In this document: positions 53,635 through 62,722 of the stretch, one piece after another | How positions within the stretch are numbered: position 1 is the stretch's first letter | How the letters are laid out: every line of letters starts with the position of its first letter | Source: Anaeroglomus sp964630775 | GTDB taxonomy: Bacteria > Planctomycetota > Phycisphaerae > Sedimentisphaerales > Anaerohalosphaeraceae | Direction: 5' to 3' | NCBI GenBank assembly: GCA_964630775.1 | Contig: CAZVYY010000003.1 | Span: forward strand, 1-64,000 | DNA: 64,000 nucleotides | The notes under the pieces: model-generated | Seen by the model: the letters and a program-made list of their open reading frames with translations, nothing else | What the model was told of the DNA's origin: nothing | Databases searched by the model: none | Made by a program: the position numbers and the translations under genes

Positions 53635-54378
53635 ATGTCAAAATTTTATAGTCGATGGAAAAAACAACTGATTCGCTCGAAGATTCTGTCAGGCCTGAGC
53701 CGATTTCCGGGATATTTCCGGGATTGGCGCCGCTACAGCCGTATGGAAGGGGCGGAGCCGATTCAGCTCAAAGACACCTACCCCTGTCTGTTTGACAAGA
53801 CCAGCGGGACGGGGGTGGACAGCCATTATTTTTATCAGCATGTCTGGGCGATGGAAAAGATCGCGGCGCATCGGCCGGCACAGCATGTGGATGTCGGGTC
53901 CAATGTGGATTTTGTCGGCCTGCTCAGCACGATTACCAAAGTCCAGTTTGTGGATATCCGCCCGATGGCGGTCAACAATCTGCCGAATCTGGAAAGCACC
54001 TATGGGTCTATCCTCGAGCTTCCCTATGCCGATAACAGTGTGGAATCGATTTCCTGTCTGCACGTGGCGGAGCATATTGGTTTGGGGCGATACGGCGATC
54101 CGCTGGACCCGCAGGGTACAAAGAAGGCGGCGGCAGAGCTGGCACGCTGCCTGAAGCCGGGCGGGAATTTATATTTTTCGCTGCCGGTCGGACAGCCCAA
54201 ACTCTGCTTTAATGCGCATCGCATTCATGCTCCCCAGCAGATTCTGGACTACTTCAAGGGATTGAAGCTGGTTGAATTTTCGGGCAGTACCGACGACAAA
54301 ACCTTTCTCCGGAATACGGATATGCAGCCGTTCGCGGCCATGCGTTATGCCTGCGGCATGTTCTGGTTTACCAAATAA
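53635..54378 (+). CDS. DUF268 / SAM-methyltransferase-like protein
   Basis: 247 residues. 'HVDVGSNVDFVGLLST' is a degenerate SAM-motif I, followed by 'FVDIRPMAVNNLPNLES', 'SISCLHVAEHIGLGRYGDPL' and 'CLKPGGNLYFSLPVG', a pattern matching DUF268 proteins found in polysaccharide loci. Methyl transfer to a glycan is possible but not proven for the family. It precedes the second FkbM gene by 14 bases. Confidence 0.8.
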   Translation: MSKFYSRWKKQLIRSKILSGLSRFPGYFRDWRRYSRMEGAEPIQLKDTYPCLFDKTSGTGVDSHYFYQHVWAMEKIAAHRPAQHVDVGSNVDFVGLLSTITKVQFVDIRPMAVNNLPNLESTYGSILELPYADNSVESISCLHVAEHIGLGRYGDPLDPQGTKKAAAELARCLKPGGNLYFSLPVGQPKLCFNAHRIHAPQQILDYFKGLKLVEFSGSTDDKTFLRNTDMQPFAAMRYACGMFWFTK

Positions 54379-54392
54379 AGGAAAAATGCACC

Positions 54393-55166
54393 ATGAAATG
54401 GATTACCAAAATAAAAGAGATATACAAGGCACATCGAAACTGGAAAAAAGTCCAGAAACGCTGTCAGACGCATGCCCAGGACACAGAAGTGCAGCTGGCC
54501 TTCTACAAGCAGCTCTTTTCAGCCGGGGATATTGTGTTTGATGTGGGAGCCAATGTAGGCGACAAGACGGCCATCTTTCTGCAGGCCGGTGCCAAAGTGA
54601 TCGCCGTCGAACCGCAGGAAAGCTGTTGGCGTATTCTGACCAGGCGTTTTGGACAACAGAAAGACAGGGTGGTTATTGTGACCTCGGCGCTGGGCGAAAA
54701 AGAAGGCGTAATTACGCTGTATATTGACAAATCCTCAACGATTTCATCCACCAGCAAAGAATGGATCGACGCAGTCAAAAAAAGCGGGCGTTTTCCATCG
54801 CACAAATGGGCCGACCAGGTGGAGGTCAAAACCACGACGATGGATCGGCTGATTCAGATTCACGGGAGACCGCGGTTTTGCAAGATTGATGTAGAAGGAG
54901 CCGAGGCCGAAGTGCTCAAGGGGCTGTCCTGTCCGATTGCCTGCTTGTCGTTTGAGTTTGTCCCGGAAAAAATTGAAAAGACACTCGAATGCATCGATCG
55001 GCTGGCGGCTATCGGTCAATATGAGTATAATTTCTGTTTTGGCGAAGCAGGGCAATTTGAGATGGCTTCACGTCTCTCGGCCCAGGATATGAAGGCTTAT
55101 TTGACAAATATGGGAAACCAGATATCCAATTTCGGCGATATCTATGCATTTGCCCGCAATGCCTGA
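54393..55166 (+). CDS. FkbM family methyltransferase (second copy)
   Basis: 257 residues. 'GDIVFDVGANVGDKTAIFLQ' (SAM motif I), 'VIAVEPQESCWRIL', 'FCKIDVEGAEAEVLKGL'. It is clearly different from the first FkbM at 51807, so they likely methylate different positions or sugars. Soluble; AAAGGAAAAAT precedes the start. Part of the run from 45.3 to 56.9 kb. Confidence 0.88.
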   Translation: MKWITKIKEIYKAHRNWKKVQKRCQTHAQDTEVQLAFYKQLFSAGDIVFDVGANVGDKTAIFLQAGAKVIAVEPQESCWRILTRRFGQQKDRVVIVTSALGEKEGVITLYIDKSSTISSTSKEWIDAVKKSGRFPSHKWADQVEVKTTTMDRLIQIHGRPRFCKIDVEGAEAEVLKGLSCPIACLSFEFVPEKIEKTLECIDRLAAIGQYEYNFCFGEAGQFEMASRLSAQDMKAYLTNMGNQISNFGDIYAFARNA

Positions 55167-55248
55167 AAAATGACATCGCCCGTTTGTACGATTCAGATGG
55201 AGTATTTGCCGCCGGATTTATGAAGTGAAATGCGGGTGCAGGGAGACT

Positions 55249-56283
55249 ATGAAAAGAATTTTGATTATCGCGGATTTCAAGGACGAGTCGGAACGTTCGA
55301 TTCGCCTGCAGTCCCGGATGTGGATTAAAGGCCTTCTGCGGGCCGGACACGATGTCCAGCGTTTCAGCTATCGCAATGTACTGACGCAGTTTAATCCCTT
55401 TTCCGGCAAATATTTCCGTCGTTTTATGCCGAAATTCGTCAAGCGCCGCACGGATGAGCTGCTGGTGTGCCAGATTAAGACCTATTACCCCGATATCGTG
55501 TATATATTCGGGATGAAATATCTGGAACCGGAAACGATTCGAGTTATTCGCCAGGCCGCACCCGGGGTGTTCGTCGTAGGACGCGACGAAGATCCCTTCC
55601 CGGATAAAAATCAGGAACGGCTGGCGATTGCGGCCAAGTGTGATATGGTGGTCAACACCAGCGGCGGGGTGTTTCTGGAGACCTACAAAAAAGCCGGCGT
55701 ACCGCGATGTGCATTCTTGCCCAATGTCTGTGATCCGGATATTCAATACCGTTATGCTCCCGACCCGAAATGGCAGGCGGATATCATTTTTACCGGCAAG
55801 CCCATCCATCAGCGTCTGGGGCAGGTTGGCGACCGATATCATCTGATTGAGTCGATTGCACAGCGCCCGGGCTGTCGGGTCTATGGGGCCTTTGGCGTAC
55901 CGCGTGTCGAGGGACTGGATTATTTCCGTGCCCTGAGCAATGCCAAAGTGGCCCTGAGCATCAATATCACCAATGAAATTCCCCTGTACCATTCCGACCG
56001 ATTGATTAACAGCCTGGCCTGTGGGCCGCTGGTGCTGGCCAAGCGGGTTCCTGAGACCGAACTGCTGCATCAGGACAAAAAGCACTTGTGCTATTTTGAT
56101 ACGTATGAGGAATTTATCGAATTGGCCGACTGGTATATCCAGCACGAATCCGAAAGGCAAAAAATCGCTGCTGCGGGGATGGAGCAGGCGCATCGAGAAT
56201 ACAACTGTGTCGTCATGGCCAGGCACTTTATGGATTTGGTGGAAAAGAACGCCTGTTCTGCTCCGTGGAATCGCGTCATCTGA
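55249..56283 (+). CDS. Glycosyltransferase, CgeB/GT4-like
   Basis: 344 residues from ATG 55249 (GGGAGA upstream; the frame opens at 55225). 'KRILIIADFKDESERSIRLQ', 'GVFVVGRDEDPFPDK' and a C-terminal 'LSINITNEIPLYHSDRLINS' plus 'LYHSDR..N.LACG' match the GT-B-type family with CgeB. It probably retains a GT-B two-Rossmann fold. Acceptor and sugar unknown. Confidence 0.82.
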   Translation: MKRILIIADFKDESERSIRLQSRMWIKGLLRAGHDVQRFSYRNVLTQFNPFSGKYFRRFMPKFVKRRTDELLVCQIKTYYPDIVYIFGMKYLEPETIRVIRQAAPGVFVVGRDEDPFPDKNQERLAIAAKCDMVVNTSGGVFLETYKKAGVPRCAFLPNVCDPDIQYRYAPDPKWQADIIFTGKPIHQRLGQVGDRYHLIESIAQRPGCRVYGAFGVPRVEGLDYFRALSNAKVALSINITNEIPLYHSDRLINSLACGPLVLAKRVPETELLHQDKKHLCYFDTYEEFIELADWYIQHESERQKIAAAGMEQAHREYNCVVMARHFMDLVEKNACSAPWNRVI

Positions 56284-56350
56284 GTGCTGATGTACATCTT
56301 ATGCAGGAATGCCGTCCGTCGATCTTATTTTGTTGGCGAGAAAGGAATTT

Positions 56351-56920
56351 ATGTTCAGGTTTTTCAAAAAGAAAAAAGAAAGCCGATATCTGAATGTCCG
56401 TTTTCCTGAATATCAAATCGGCAAATGGAGCTATGGAAAACCCAAAGTGATGTCGTGGGGGGAAGGGGCGGTGCTGAAAGTCGGGGCGTTCTGTTCTTTT
56501 GGCGCTGACGTTACTATATTTCTCGGAGGGGAGCATCGTATTGACTGGGTGACCACATTTCCTTTTAATTCATTGTGGAAATCCGCCGAACACTTTACGG
56601 GGCACCCGGCCACCAAAGGTGACGTGGTGATTGGCAGCGATGTCTGGATAGGCTATCGAGCGATTATTCTCTCCGGGGTGACCATTGGTGACGGTGCTGT
56701 GATTGCAGCCGGGGCGGTGGTGACCAAAGACGTACCCGCATACGGGATCGTGGGCGGCAATCCTGCCAAACTGATCAAAAAGCGATTTGACGACGAGACC
56801 ATCCTGCGGCTGCTCAAGATTGCCTGGTGGAACTGGGACGACGCAAAGATTGAACAGTATCTGCCTTTGCTGCTGAATCCGGACATTACGAAGTTTATTC
56901 TTGAGGCAGAAAAACAATAG
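56351..56920 (+). CDS. Hexapeptide-repeat O-acetyltransferase (CatB-like)
   Basis: 189 residues from ATG 56351 (GAGAAAGGA upstream). It has left-handed beta-helix repeats: 'KGDVVIGSDVWIGYRAIILS', 'GVTIGDGAVIAAGAVVTKDV', then 'YGIVGGNPAKLIKKRF', the xenobiotic-acetyltransferase signature. The 'WVTTFPFNSLW' loop holds the substrate region. Adds acetyl groups to sugars, giving an O-acetylated glycan; trimeric. Confidence 0.9.
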   Translation: MFRFFKKKKESRYLNVRFPEYQIGKWSYGKPKVMSWGEGAVLKVGAFCSFGADVTIFLGGEHRIDWVTTFPFNSLWKSAEHFTGHPATKGDVVIGSDVWIGYRAIILSGVTIGDGAVIAAGAVVTKDVPAYGIVGGNPAKLIKKRFDDETILRLLKIAWWNWDDAKIEQYLPLLLNPDITKFILEAEKQ

Positions 56921-56934
56921 CCGGCAAGACCCGT

Positions 56935-57549
56935 TTATGATTTAGAAGGATGCCCGAGAACAAATTCAATCCCATGAGCAGGGATGGTGTACACCAGGTT
57001 TTCCTCGTAGTATTCCTGAAACAGTGTGGAGCAGTTAATCAGCCAGCCGAAGGCCTTCTTCAGAAATCCCAGCAGGCCGAACTTGGACCGGAATATCAGA
57101 CGCTGAGAGATGATTTGCAGGCGAAGGTCGGAATAGAAATTCGGGACTTTCCGTCGCAATTGAAGCGGATAATCAACAAAATAATAAAACGTGTACAGGC
57201 CAAAATGCCGGACGTGTGTGGGGTCGGAATAATAATAGGGATTTGAAAAATGCGGGACAAAGATATAGGCTTTTCCATCTTTTTTGAGTACCCGCATCAT
57301 TTCCCTGAGCAGGTGGTCGAAGTTGTGGATGTGTTCGAGGACGCTCCGGCAGTGTATCTGGTCCACGGACTGATCAGGGAAAAACGGCAATCCGCGTTCA
57401 ATGTCCGTCACAATGTCCACCTGGGGCGCATCAACCCGATCGATGCCGATGCGGCCTTCCTTCTTCTTGGCGCCGCAGCCGATATCGATCACAATCGGTG
57501 TTTTTTTCTGGATTAATTCTTGAATATCAACTTTTACTATTGTTTCCAT
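56935..57549 (-). CDS. SAM-dependent methyltransferase (class I)
   Basis: 204 residues from ATG 57549, where AGGA is about 7 bases upstream; the frame extends to 57591. 'IVIDIGCGAKKKEGRIGID' (motif I), 'IHCRSVLEHIHNF' and 'VLKKDGKAYIFVPHFSNPYY' are typical Methyltransf_11 blocks. The only minus-strand gene inside the glycan locus; probably modifies the glycan or its lipid carrier. Confidence 0.85.
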   Translation of the reverse strand: METIVKVDIQELIQKKTPIVIDIGCGAKKKEGRIGIDRVDAPQVDIVTDIERGLPFFPDQSVDQIHCRSVLEHIHNFDHLLREMMRVLKKDGKAYIFVPHFSNPYYYSDPTHVRHFGLYTFYYFVDYPLQLRRKVPNFYSDLRLQIISQRLIFRSKFGLLGFLKKAFGWLINCSTLFQEYYEENLVYTIPAHGIEFVLGHPSKS

Positions 57550-57692
57550 GGATATCCTGCTCCGCAGAGACAATGGTCCATCTATTCTCAAACCGATGAA
57601 GTCCGGATACTGTCAGCAAAATACTTGTTTTTATCGATATTTTCAATATAATAATTCCAGATTATGGCTAATCCTGGAATAGAAATTATCAG

Positions 57693-58685
57693 ATGACTCA
57701 CAAACGCCTGTTAATCTTGTCACATAATCCGGACCGGGCCAGTTTCCGGCAGCGGATTGGGATTTACCTGCCTCTGTTGGAAGCGGCGGGGATTGCATGC
57801 ACGGTTGCGCGGTTTCCGAAAGGGTACTGGGCACGGTGGAAGCTGTTTGTCGGGGCGGGGCAGTACGATGCGGTCCTGCTGCACAAAAAGACGCTGAATT
57901 TCTGGGATGCCCGGATTTTACGCAAGCACGCCCGGCGGATCATTTATGATTTTGACGATGCCATTATGTTCAGCCCGCGCAAGCCGGATTGCCGGCATTC
58001 GAGCCATTTTCGCCTGTTTGAGCGGACGATGCGGCTGGTGGATTGTGTGATTGCGGGCAATGCCTGGCTGGCCGGACAGGCCCGGCCGTTTTGTTCGGCT
58101 GTTCATATTTTACCAACCGGACTGGATACGTCGAAATTTAGCGGCATACAGAAGGTGCCATCGGATGGCAGGATTCGCCTGGTTTGGATTGGGAGTAAGG
58201 CGACATTGCGGTATTTAAAGGAATTGTCGCCTGCCCTGGAACAGATTGGCAGGACCTGTCCGCAGGTGGTTTTGCGAATTATCTGCGATGATTTCTTTGA
58301 CCTGTCTGCAATGGCTGTGGAGAAAAAGGCCTGGTCGCTGGAAACCGAGGCGGCGGATTTGGCGGCCTGTGACATCGGGCTGTGTCCATTGCCGGATGAT
58401 AATTTCACCCGCGGCAAGTGCGGCTTCAAGATTTTGCAGTATTTCGCAGCGGGGCTTCCGGTGATTGCATCGCCGGTAGGGATTAACGCCGATTTTCTAA
58501 TGGGCGGCAAAACGGGGCTTGCTGCTGGGCAGGAGAACGAATGGATTGATGCCATCAAGGCCCTCATTGATGATGTATCCCGGCGGCAGAGTATGGGCCA
58601 GAATGGAAGAAACGTTGCCCAACAACATGACGCGGTGGTTATTGGACAACGTTTCTTCGCACTGATACAGGATTGCCTGCGATAG
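57693..58685 (+). CDS. Glycosyltransferase family 4 (group 1)
   Basis: 330 residues, GT-B fold. 'KRLLILSHNPDRASFRQRIG', 'RRIIYDFDDAIMFSPRKPD' and a C-terminal 'CGFKILQYFAAGLPVIASPV' nucleotide-sugar loop. Retaining enzyme; sugar unknown. Last gene of the glycan locus, ending 9 bases from the convergent GH95 stop. Confidence 0.9.
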   Translation: MTHKRLLILSHNPDRASFRQRIGIYLPLLEAAGIACTVARFPKGYWARWKLFVGAGQYDAVLLHKKTLNFWDARILRKHARRIIYDFDDAIMFSPRKPDCRHSSHFRLFERTMRLVDCVIAGNAWLAGQARPFCSAVHILPTGLDTSKFSGIQKVPSDGRIRLVWIGSKATLRYLKELSPALEQIGRTCPQVVLRIICDDFFDLSAMAVEKKAWSLETEAADLAACDIGLCPLPDDNFTRGKCGFKILQYFAAGLPVIASPVGINADFLMGGKTGLAAGQENEWIDAIKALIDDVSRRQSMGQNGRNVAQQHDAVVIGQRFFALIQDCLR

Positions 58686-58694
58686 TATCAAAGC

Positions 58695-61031
58695 CTATTT
58701 AAACTGCTCCGCGGTCAGGGTGCGGGTTTGTCCTTTGGGGATTTCCACCTGGATGTCCTTGCCGCCATAGCGTACCTTCAGAGGCTGTCCTGTCAGATTT
58801 TTGATATTGGCTTTAACAAGCTTGCCTTCGTTCCATTGGATATCGACTTCAAAGCCGCCCCGGGCGCGGAGTCCTTTGACGGAGCCGGCAGCCCAGGCAT
58901 CGGGCAGGGCGGGCAGCAGTTCGACTCGTCCGGCGTGCGATTGCAGCAGCATTTCGGTGATGCCGGAGGTGGCGCCGAAATTGCCGTCAATCTGGAACGG
59001 CGGATGGTTATCGAACAGATTGGGCAGCGTTTTTTCCGGGGTCAGTTGATTTTTCAGCATCGTGAAGGCATGGTTGCCGTCGTGGAAGCGGGCCCAGCAG
59101 TTGATTTTCCAGCCCATCGACCAGCCGGTTCCGCCGTCGCCGCGGAATTCCAGTGATTTACGGGCGGCCTGCCACAGGTCGGGGGTGTCGTAGCGGTTGA
59201 TGTCCTGTCCGGGATGCAGCGCCCACAGGTGCGAAATATGGCGGTGCTCATTCCTGGGGTCGTCCACATCTTCCAGCCATTCCTGAAGCTGGCCGTGTTT
59301 GCCAATCATATTGGGCGCTATGCGGGCACGCATGGAAACCAGTTTCTCACGAAAATCGGCATCGACCTCAAGGATTTTGGACGCATCGATGCAGTTGGTA
59401 AACAAGGCCCGAATGATTTGATGGTCCATGGTCGGGCCCATGACTAAGCCGCCCTGTTCAGGAGAATTCGACGGGCCGGAGATGAGCCAGCGATTCGGAT
59501 TGCGCGGGTCTTCGACGAGATAGGCGGCGAAAAATTCGGACGCACTTTTGATAATGGGATAGGCCCGGTTTTTCAGGAATTCCTTGTCCCCGGTGAATTC
59601 ATATTGCCACCAGAGATGCTGGCACAGCCAGGCTCCGCCGGTGACCCAGATGCCATGGTCGGAAGCGTTGATTGCCGCAGTAGCCCGCCACAGGTCGGTG
59701 TTGTGGTGCAGCACCCAGCCGGGACAGTTGTAGTAGGTTTTGGCGGTCATGGCGCCGGTCTGTGAGCAGTCCTGAATCATGCTGAACAGCGGCTCGGCAC
59801 ATTCGAACAGGTTGGTAATCTGGGCGGGCCAGTAGTTCATTTCGGTATTGATGTTGACGGTGTACTTGCTTCCCCACGGCGGTGACATCTGCTCATTCCA
59901 AAGCCCCTGGAGATTGGCGGGCTGGCCGCCGGGACGGCTGGAGGCAATCAGCAGATACCGCCCGAACTGGAAATACAGAGCGGCCAGGGCGGGGTCCTCG
60001 ATTTTGCTGAATTCCCGGACGCGCTGATCGGTGGGATTTTGTGATGCGGGTGTATCGCCCAGCTCGATATCCACGCGATTCATCAGGGCCTGATAATCGG
60101 ACAGGTGACGCCCCTTGAGCTGGTCATAGGAATACTGCTGAGCCGCAGCGCAAACCTTCTCGCATCGGGCGGTCGGGTCGGCGGAGATATCCTTGTAATT
60201 GACATAGCTGGTTGCCGCCGTCAGCAGCAGAGTGACCGAGTCGGCATTGGTAATCTGAATACCGTTGTCAGACACGAAACACTGACCGCTCTGGGCCGCT
60301 GCGAGCAATTGAGCTTCGAAACGCAGTTTGCTTTCCTGGCCGTTTTCACCGCGATTGGTGACCTGGCCGCGAAGAGCGAGGCTGTAATCATTCAGGCGAA
60401 CAATCTGAGACGAACGGTGCGGGCTGGTCAGTTGAGCCAGAAACGACAGCGCTCCCGGCTTGTCGCAGGATAATTTCAGGACAATCACCCGATCCGGATA
60501 GCTTGCGAAAATCTCGCGCGTATAGGTTACGCCGCTGACTTTATACTGAACGCGCGATATGGCATCCCGCAGGTCAAGACTGCGACGATAGTCGGTGGGG
60601 TTCTGATGCCCGTCGAAAGTCAGCTTCAAGTCGCCAAAGGGCTGGTAAAAGGCCTGTCGCAGAGGATTACTCATAAAGCGTTCCATCGCCAGTTTCTGGG
60701 CCTCGGCCTGTTTGCCGTCAAATAGAAGCTGCCGCAGTTGAGGCAGGACCTCGGCTGCGCCGGGATTCTGATAGTCGCAGGGCTGTCCGGTCCAGAGGCT
60801 GTCTTCGTTGAACTGGATGCGTTCGACGTCGGTCTTGCCGAAGACCATTGCACCCATGATCCCGTTTCCAATCGGCAGTGCCTCGACCCACTTTTCTGCA
60901 GGCTTGGGATACCACAGCGTCCATTTACCATCCGATGCGGCCTGCTGACACCACCCAGTCTGGATCGCCGTCAGCAGCAAAAGGACGATAAAAACCGTTA
61001 ACATGATTTTAGTTTTGTGAATGTACATCAT
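58695..61031 (-). CDS. GH95 family glycoside hydrolase (alpha-L-fucosidase type)
   Basis: A 778-residue secreted enzyme; signal peptide about 1-28 (the second ATG at 61028 is also possible, with AAGGAG upstream). 'LPIGNGIMGAMVFGKTDVER' N-terminal beta-domain, then the (alpha/alpha)6 core with NINTEMNYWPAQITNL (two Asn that activate water) and 'PSNSPEQGGLVMGP' with a candidate Glu acid. GH95 enzymes cleave alpha-1,2-L-fucose or L-galactose. Last of a three-gene run with GH9 and GH3. Confidence 0.93.
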   Translation of the reverse strand: MMYIHKTKIMLTVFIVLLLLTAIQTGWCQQAASDGKWTLWYPKPAEKWVEALPIGNGIMGAMVFGKTDVERIQFNEDSLWTGQPCDYQNPGAAEVLPQLRQLLFDGKQAEAQKLAMERFMSNPLRQAFYQPFGDLKLTFDGHQNPTDYRRSLDLRDAISRVQYKVSGVTYTREIFASYPDRVIVLKLSCDKPGALSFLAQLTSPHRSSQIVRLNDYSLALRGQVTNRGENGQESKLRFEAQLLAAAQSGQCFVSDNGIQITNADSVTLLLTAATSYVNYKDISADPTARCEKVCAAAQQYSYDQLKGRHLSDYQALMNRVDIELGDTPASQNPTDQRVREFSKIEDPALAALYFQFGRYLLIASSRPGGQPANLQGLWNEQMSPPWGSKYTVNINTEMNYWPAQITNLFECAEPLFSMIQDCSQTGAMTAKTYYNCPGWVLHHNTDLWRATAAINASDHGIWVTGGAWLCQHLWWQYEFTGDKEFLKNRAYPIIKSASEFFAAYLVEDPRNPNRWLISGPSNSPEQGGLVMGPTMDHQIIRALFTNCIDASKILEVDADFREKLVSMRARIAPNMIGKHGQLQEWLEDVDDPRNEHRHISHLWALHPGQDINRYDTPDLWQAARKSLEFRGDGGTGWSMGWKINCWARFHDGNHAFTMLKNQLTPEKTLPNLFDNHPPFQIDGNFGATSGITEMLLQSHAGRVELLPALPDAWAAGSVKGLRARGGFEVDIQWNEGKLVKANIKNLTGQPLKVRYGGKDIQVEIPKGQTRTLTAEQFK

Positions 61032-61063
61032 TGCAACTCCTTGTTCTGTGTTGATGGAATCCT

Positions 61064-62716
61064 TTATTGACTGACAAATCCGGCCAGGGCATAAACCAGT
61101 GCCGCCTGCCAGTTAATGGCGATTTCATTGGTTCGATAATCTTCTTCAACATCCTGCCAGTTGCTGGCGGAGGTTCCGCCGCCGACCAGATAGCCCGGCC
61201 AGGGATTTTTAATCCCATCCGCTCCCGAACGTCGGTCGTGCGGATTCATAGGCGGCAAATACCCGATTCCGGTGACAAAAGATCGACCATAGGTATTATG
61301 GCCGAATAGATGCGAGATTGCGTCCAGTATGGTGTGGCGATAGTCAGGTTTCGGGTCAATTTTATAAGCTATCTGCAGGGTCAGCGCCTGCCGGGCGACG
61401 GTCCCGTTGCTGCCCCAGTAATACGTACCGCCGAGAGGCCTGCTGTACACATCCTTGCGGGCCTGCTGGACGATGGCGTCTGCGACAGAAAGCAAATCAC
61501 GCCTGATGTCCTCTGCAATATCCGGATTCTTTCCCTCCCGGCCCGACAGCAGATAGGTAAACATCGCAAGATTTCGAATATTGGACCAATCCCATACGAT
61601 ATCAATCTTGTTGTCGATGGTCCTGGCCTGATTTTCAAAATCCTGCAGGACCTGTGCGTCGCCGGTGGTCTGCCACAGTTCTGCAGCCGCCCAGAGGCGG
61701 TCATCCGAATCCGAGGTGCCGTATCCGCCAGTCGAAAAGGCCTTCTGGTCCGGTTTTTTATCGGCGGGATTCGCCTTCAGAAACGCATAGCTGTTCTTCG
61801 ATGCATCCAGACACCGCTGAGCATAGGCGGCATCATAGGGCTTAAAATACCGTGCGGCCATGGCGGTCATAGCGACAAAATCGGCGGTAGCGGCTGAACC
61901 CCAGTCGGTAAAATAGGTCTTCGATGCATCTTTTTCCGGCATGACAAATCCGGGGAAATTCAACGGGGTCAGTTTATGAGAGACTTTGCCGGAACCGTCG
62001 GGATACTGCATTTTCAAGAGCCAGTCGATTTCCCATTTGATTTCCCTGAGAAAGTCCGGCCAGCCGGCGTCGGCGTCGGGAATGTTCAATGCGAAGGATT
62101 GAAGCCGGGGCTGGAAGTGATCCCAGGCCAGAAACAACATGCCGACGGTAATGCCTGCGTTGACGGTGTACTTGCCATAGTCGCCGGCGTCATGCCAGCC
62201 GCCGGTGCCGTCGCGGATCGTGTCGCCAAAGCCGGTATATGTCTGATACGCATCGTTCAGATGGCAGGGGGCATGGCTGTATCGGATGCCGTTGTGCTCG
62301 CCCTGGACCGCCGTACCGCATCGCCACAGAGTAAAGCCCCGCATGACTGTATAAAAGGCGGAGTCATACACCTTATCACCAATCGGAAAGTCAATGGAAC
62401 GCCCAACGCCGGGGATGGTCAGATAATACTGCCCCGGCATTTTAACTGCTGAAAAATCCGCAATCCAGACGTCCTGATTGACATCTTTCTGAGAGGTCGG
62501 ACCGGTTGTCTTGCCGGAAAAGACAACGCGGTTGTCGGAAGACTGATGAACCGTAAAATCAGAGCAGGGCTTGATTATCGCTGCTTTCTTGGGCATCGAC
62601 GGCAAAAAGCCCAGCGAATTCAGCCGAATATCGGTGCTGCCCCAGCAGATCGCCCCCCATAAAAGGCCTGCCATGCACAGCAGCCGCAGTCTGTGTGTAT
62701 TCTTATGCCGCATCAT
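61064..62716 (-). CDS. GH9 family glycoside hydrolase (endoglucanase-like)
   Basis: 550 residues, signal peptide about 1-26, N-terminal Ig-like CelD domain (about 27-110), then the (alpha/alpha)6 catalytic domain. GGWHDAGDYGKY carries the nucleophile-activating Asp pair. 'DYRTNEIAINWQAALVYAL' carries the acid Glu and the second GH9 signature. No separate binding module or dockerin. Cleaves beta-1,4-glucans, or in some members exo-glucosamine. It starts 6 bases after the GH3 gene. Confidence 0.94.
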   Translation of the reverse strand: MMRHKNTHRLRLLCMAGLLWGAICWGSTDIRLNSLGFLPSMPKKAAIIKPCSDFTVHQSSDNRVVFSGKTTGPTSQKDVNQDVWIADFSAVKMPGQYYLTIPGVGRSIDFPIGDKVYDSAFYTVMRGFTLWRCGTAVQGEHNGIRYSHAPCHLNDAYQTYTGFGDTIRDGTGGWHDAGDYGKYTVNAGITVGMLFLAWDHFQPRLQSFALNIPDADAGWPDFLREIKWEIDWLLKMQYPDGSGKVSHKLTPLNFPGFVMPEKDASKTYFTDWGSAATADFVAMTAMAARYFKPYDAAYAQRCLDASKNSYAFLKANPADKKPDQKAFSTGGYGTSDSDDRLWAAAELWQTTGDAQVLQDFENQARTIDNKIDIVWDWSNIRNLAMFTYLLSGREGKNPDIAEDIRRDLLSVADAIVQQARKDVYSRPLGGTYYWGSNGTVARQALTLQIAYKIDPKPDYRHTILDAISHLFGHNTYGRSFVTGIGYLPPMNPHDRRSGADGIKNPWPGYLVGGGTSASNWQDVEEDYRTNEIAINWQAALVYALAGFVSQ

Positions 62717-62722
62717 ATTCTT

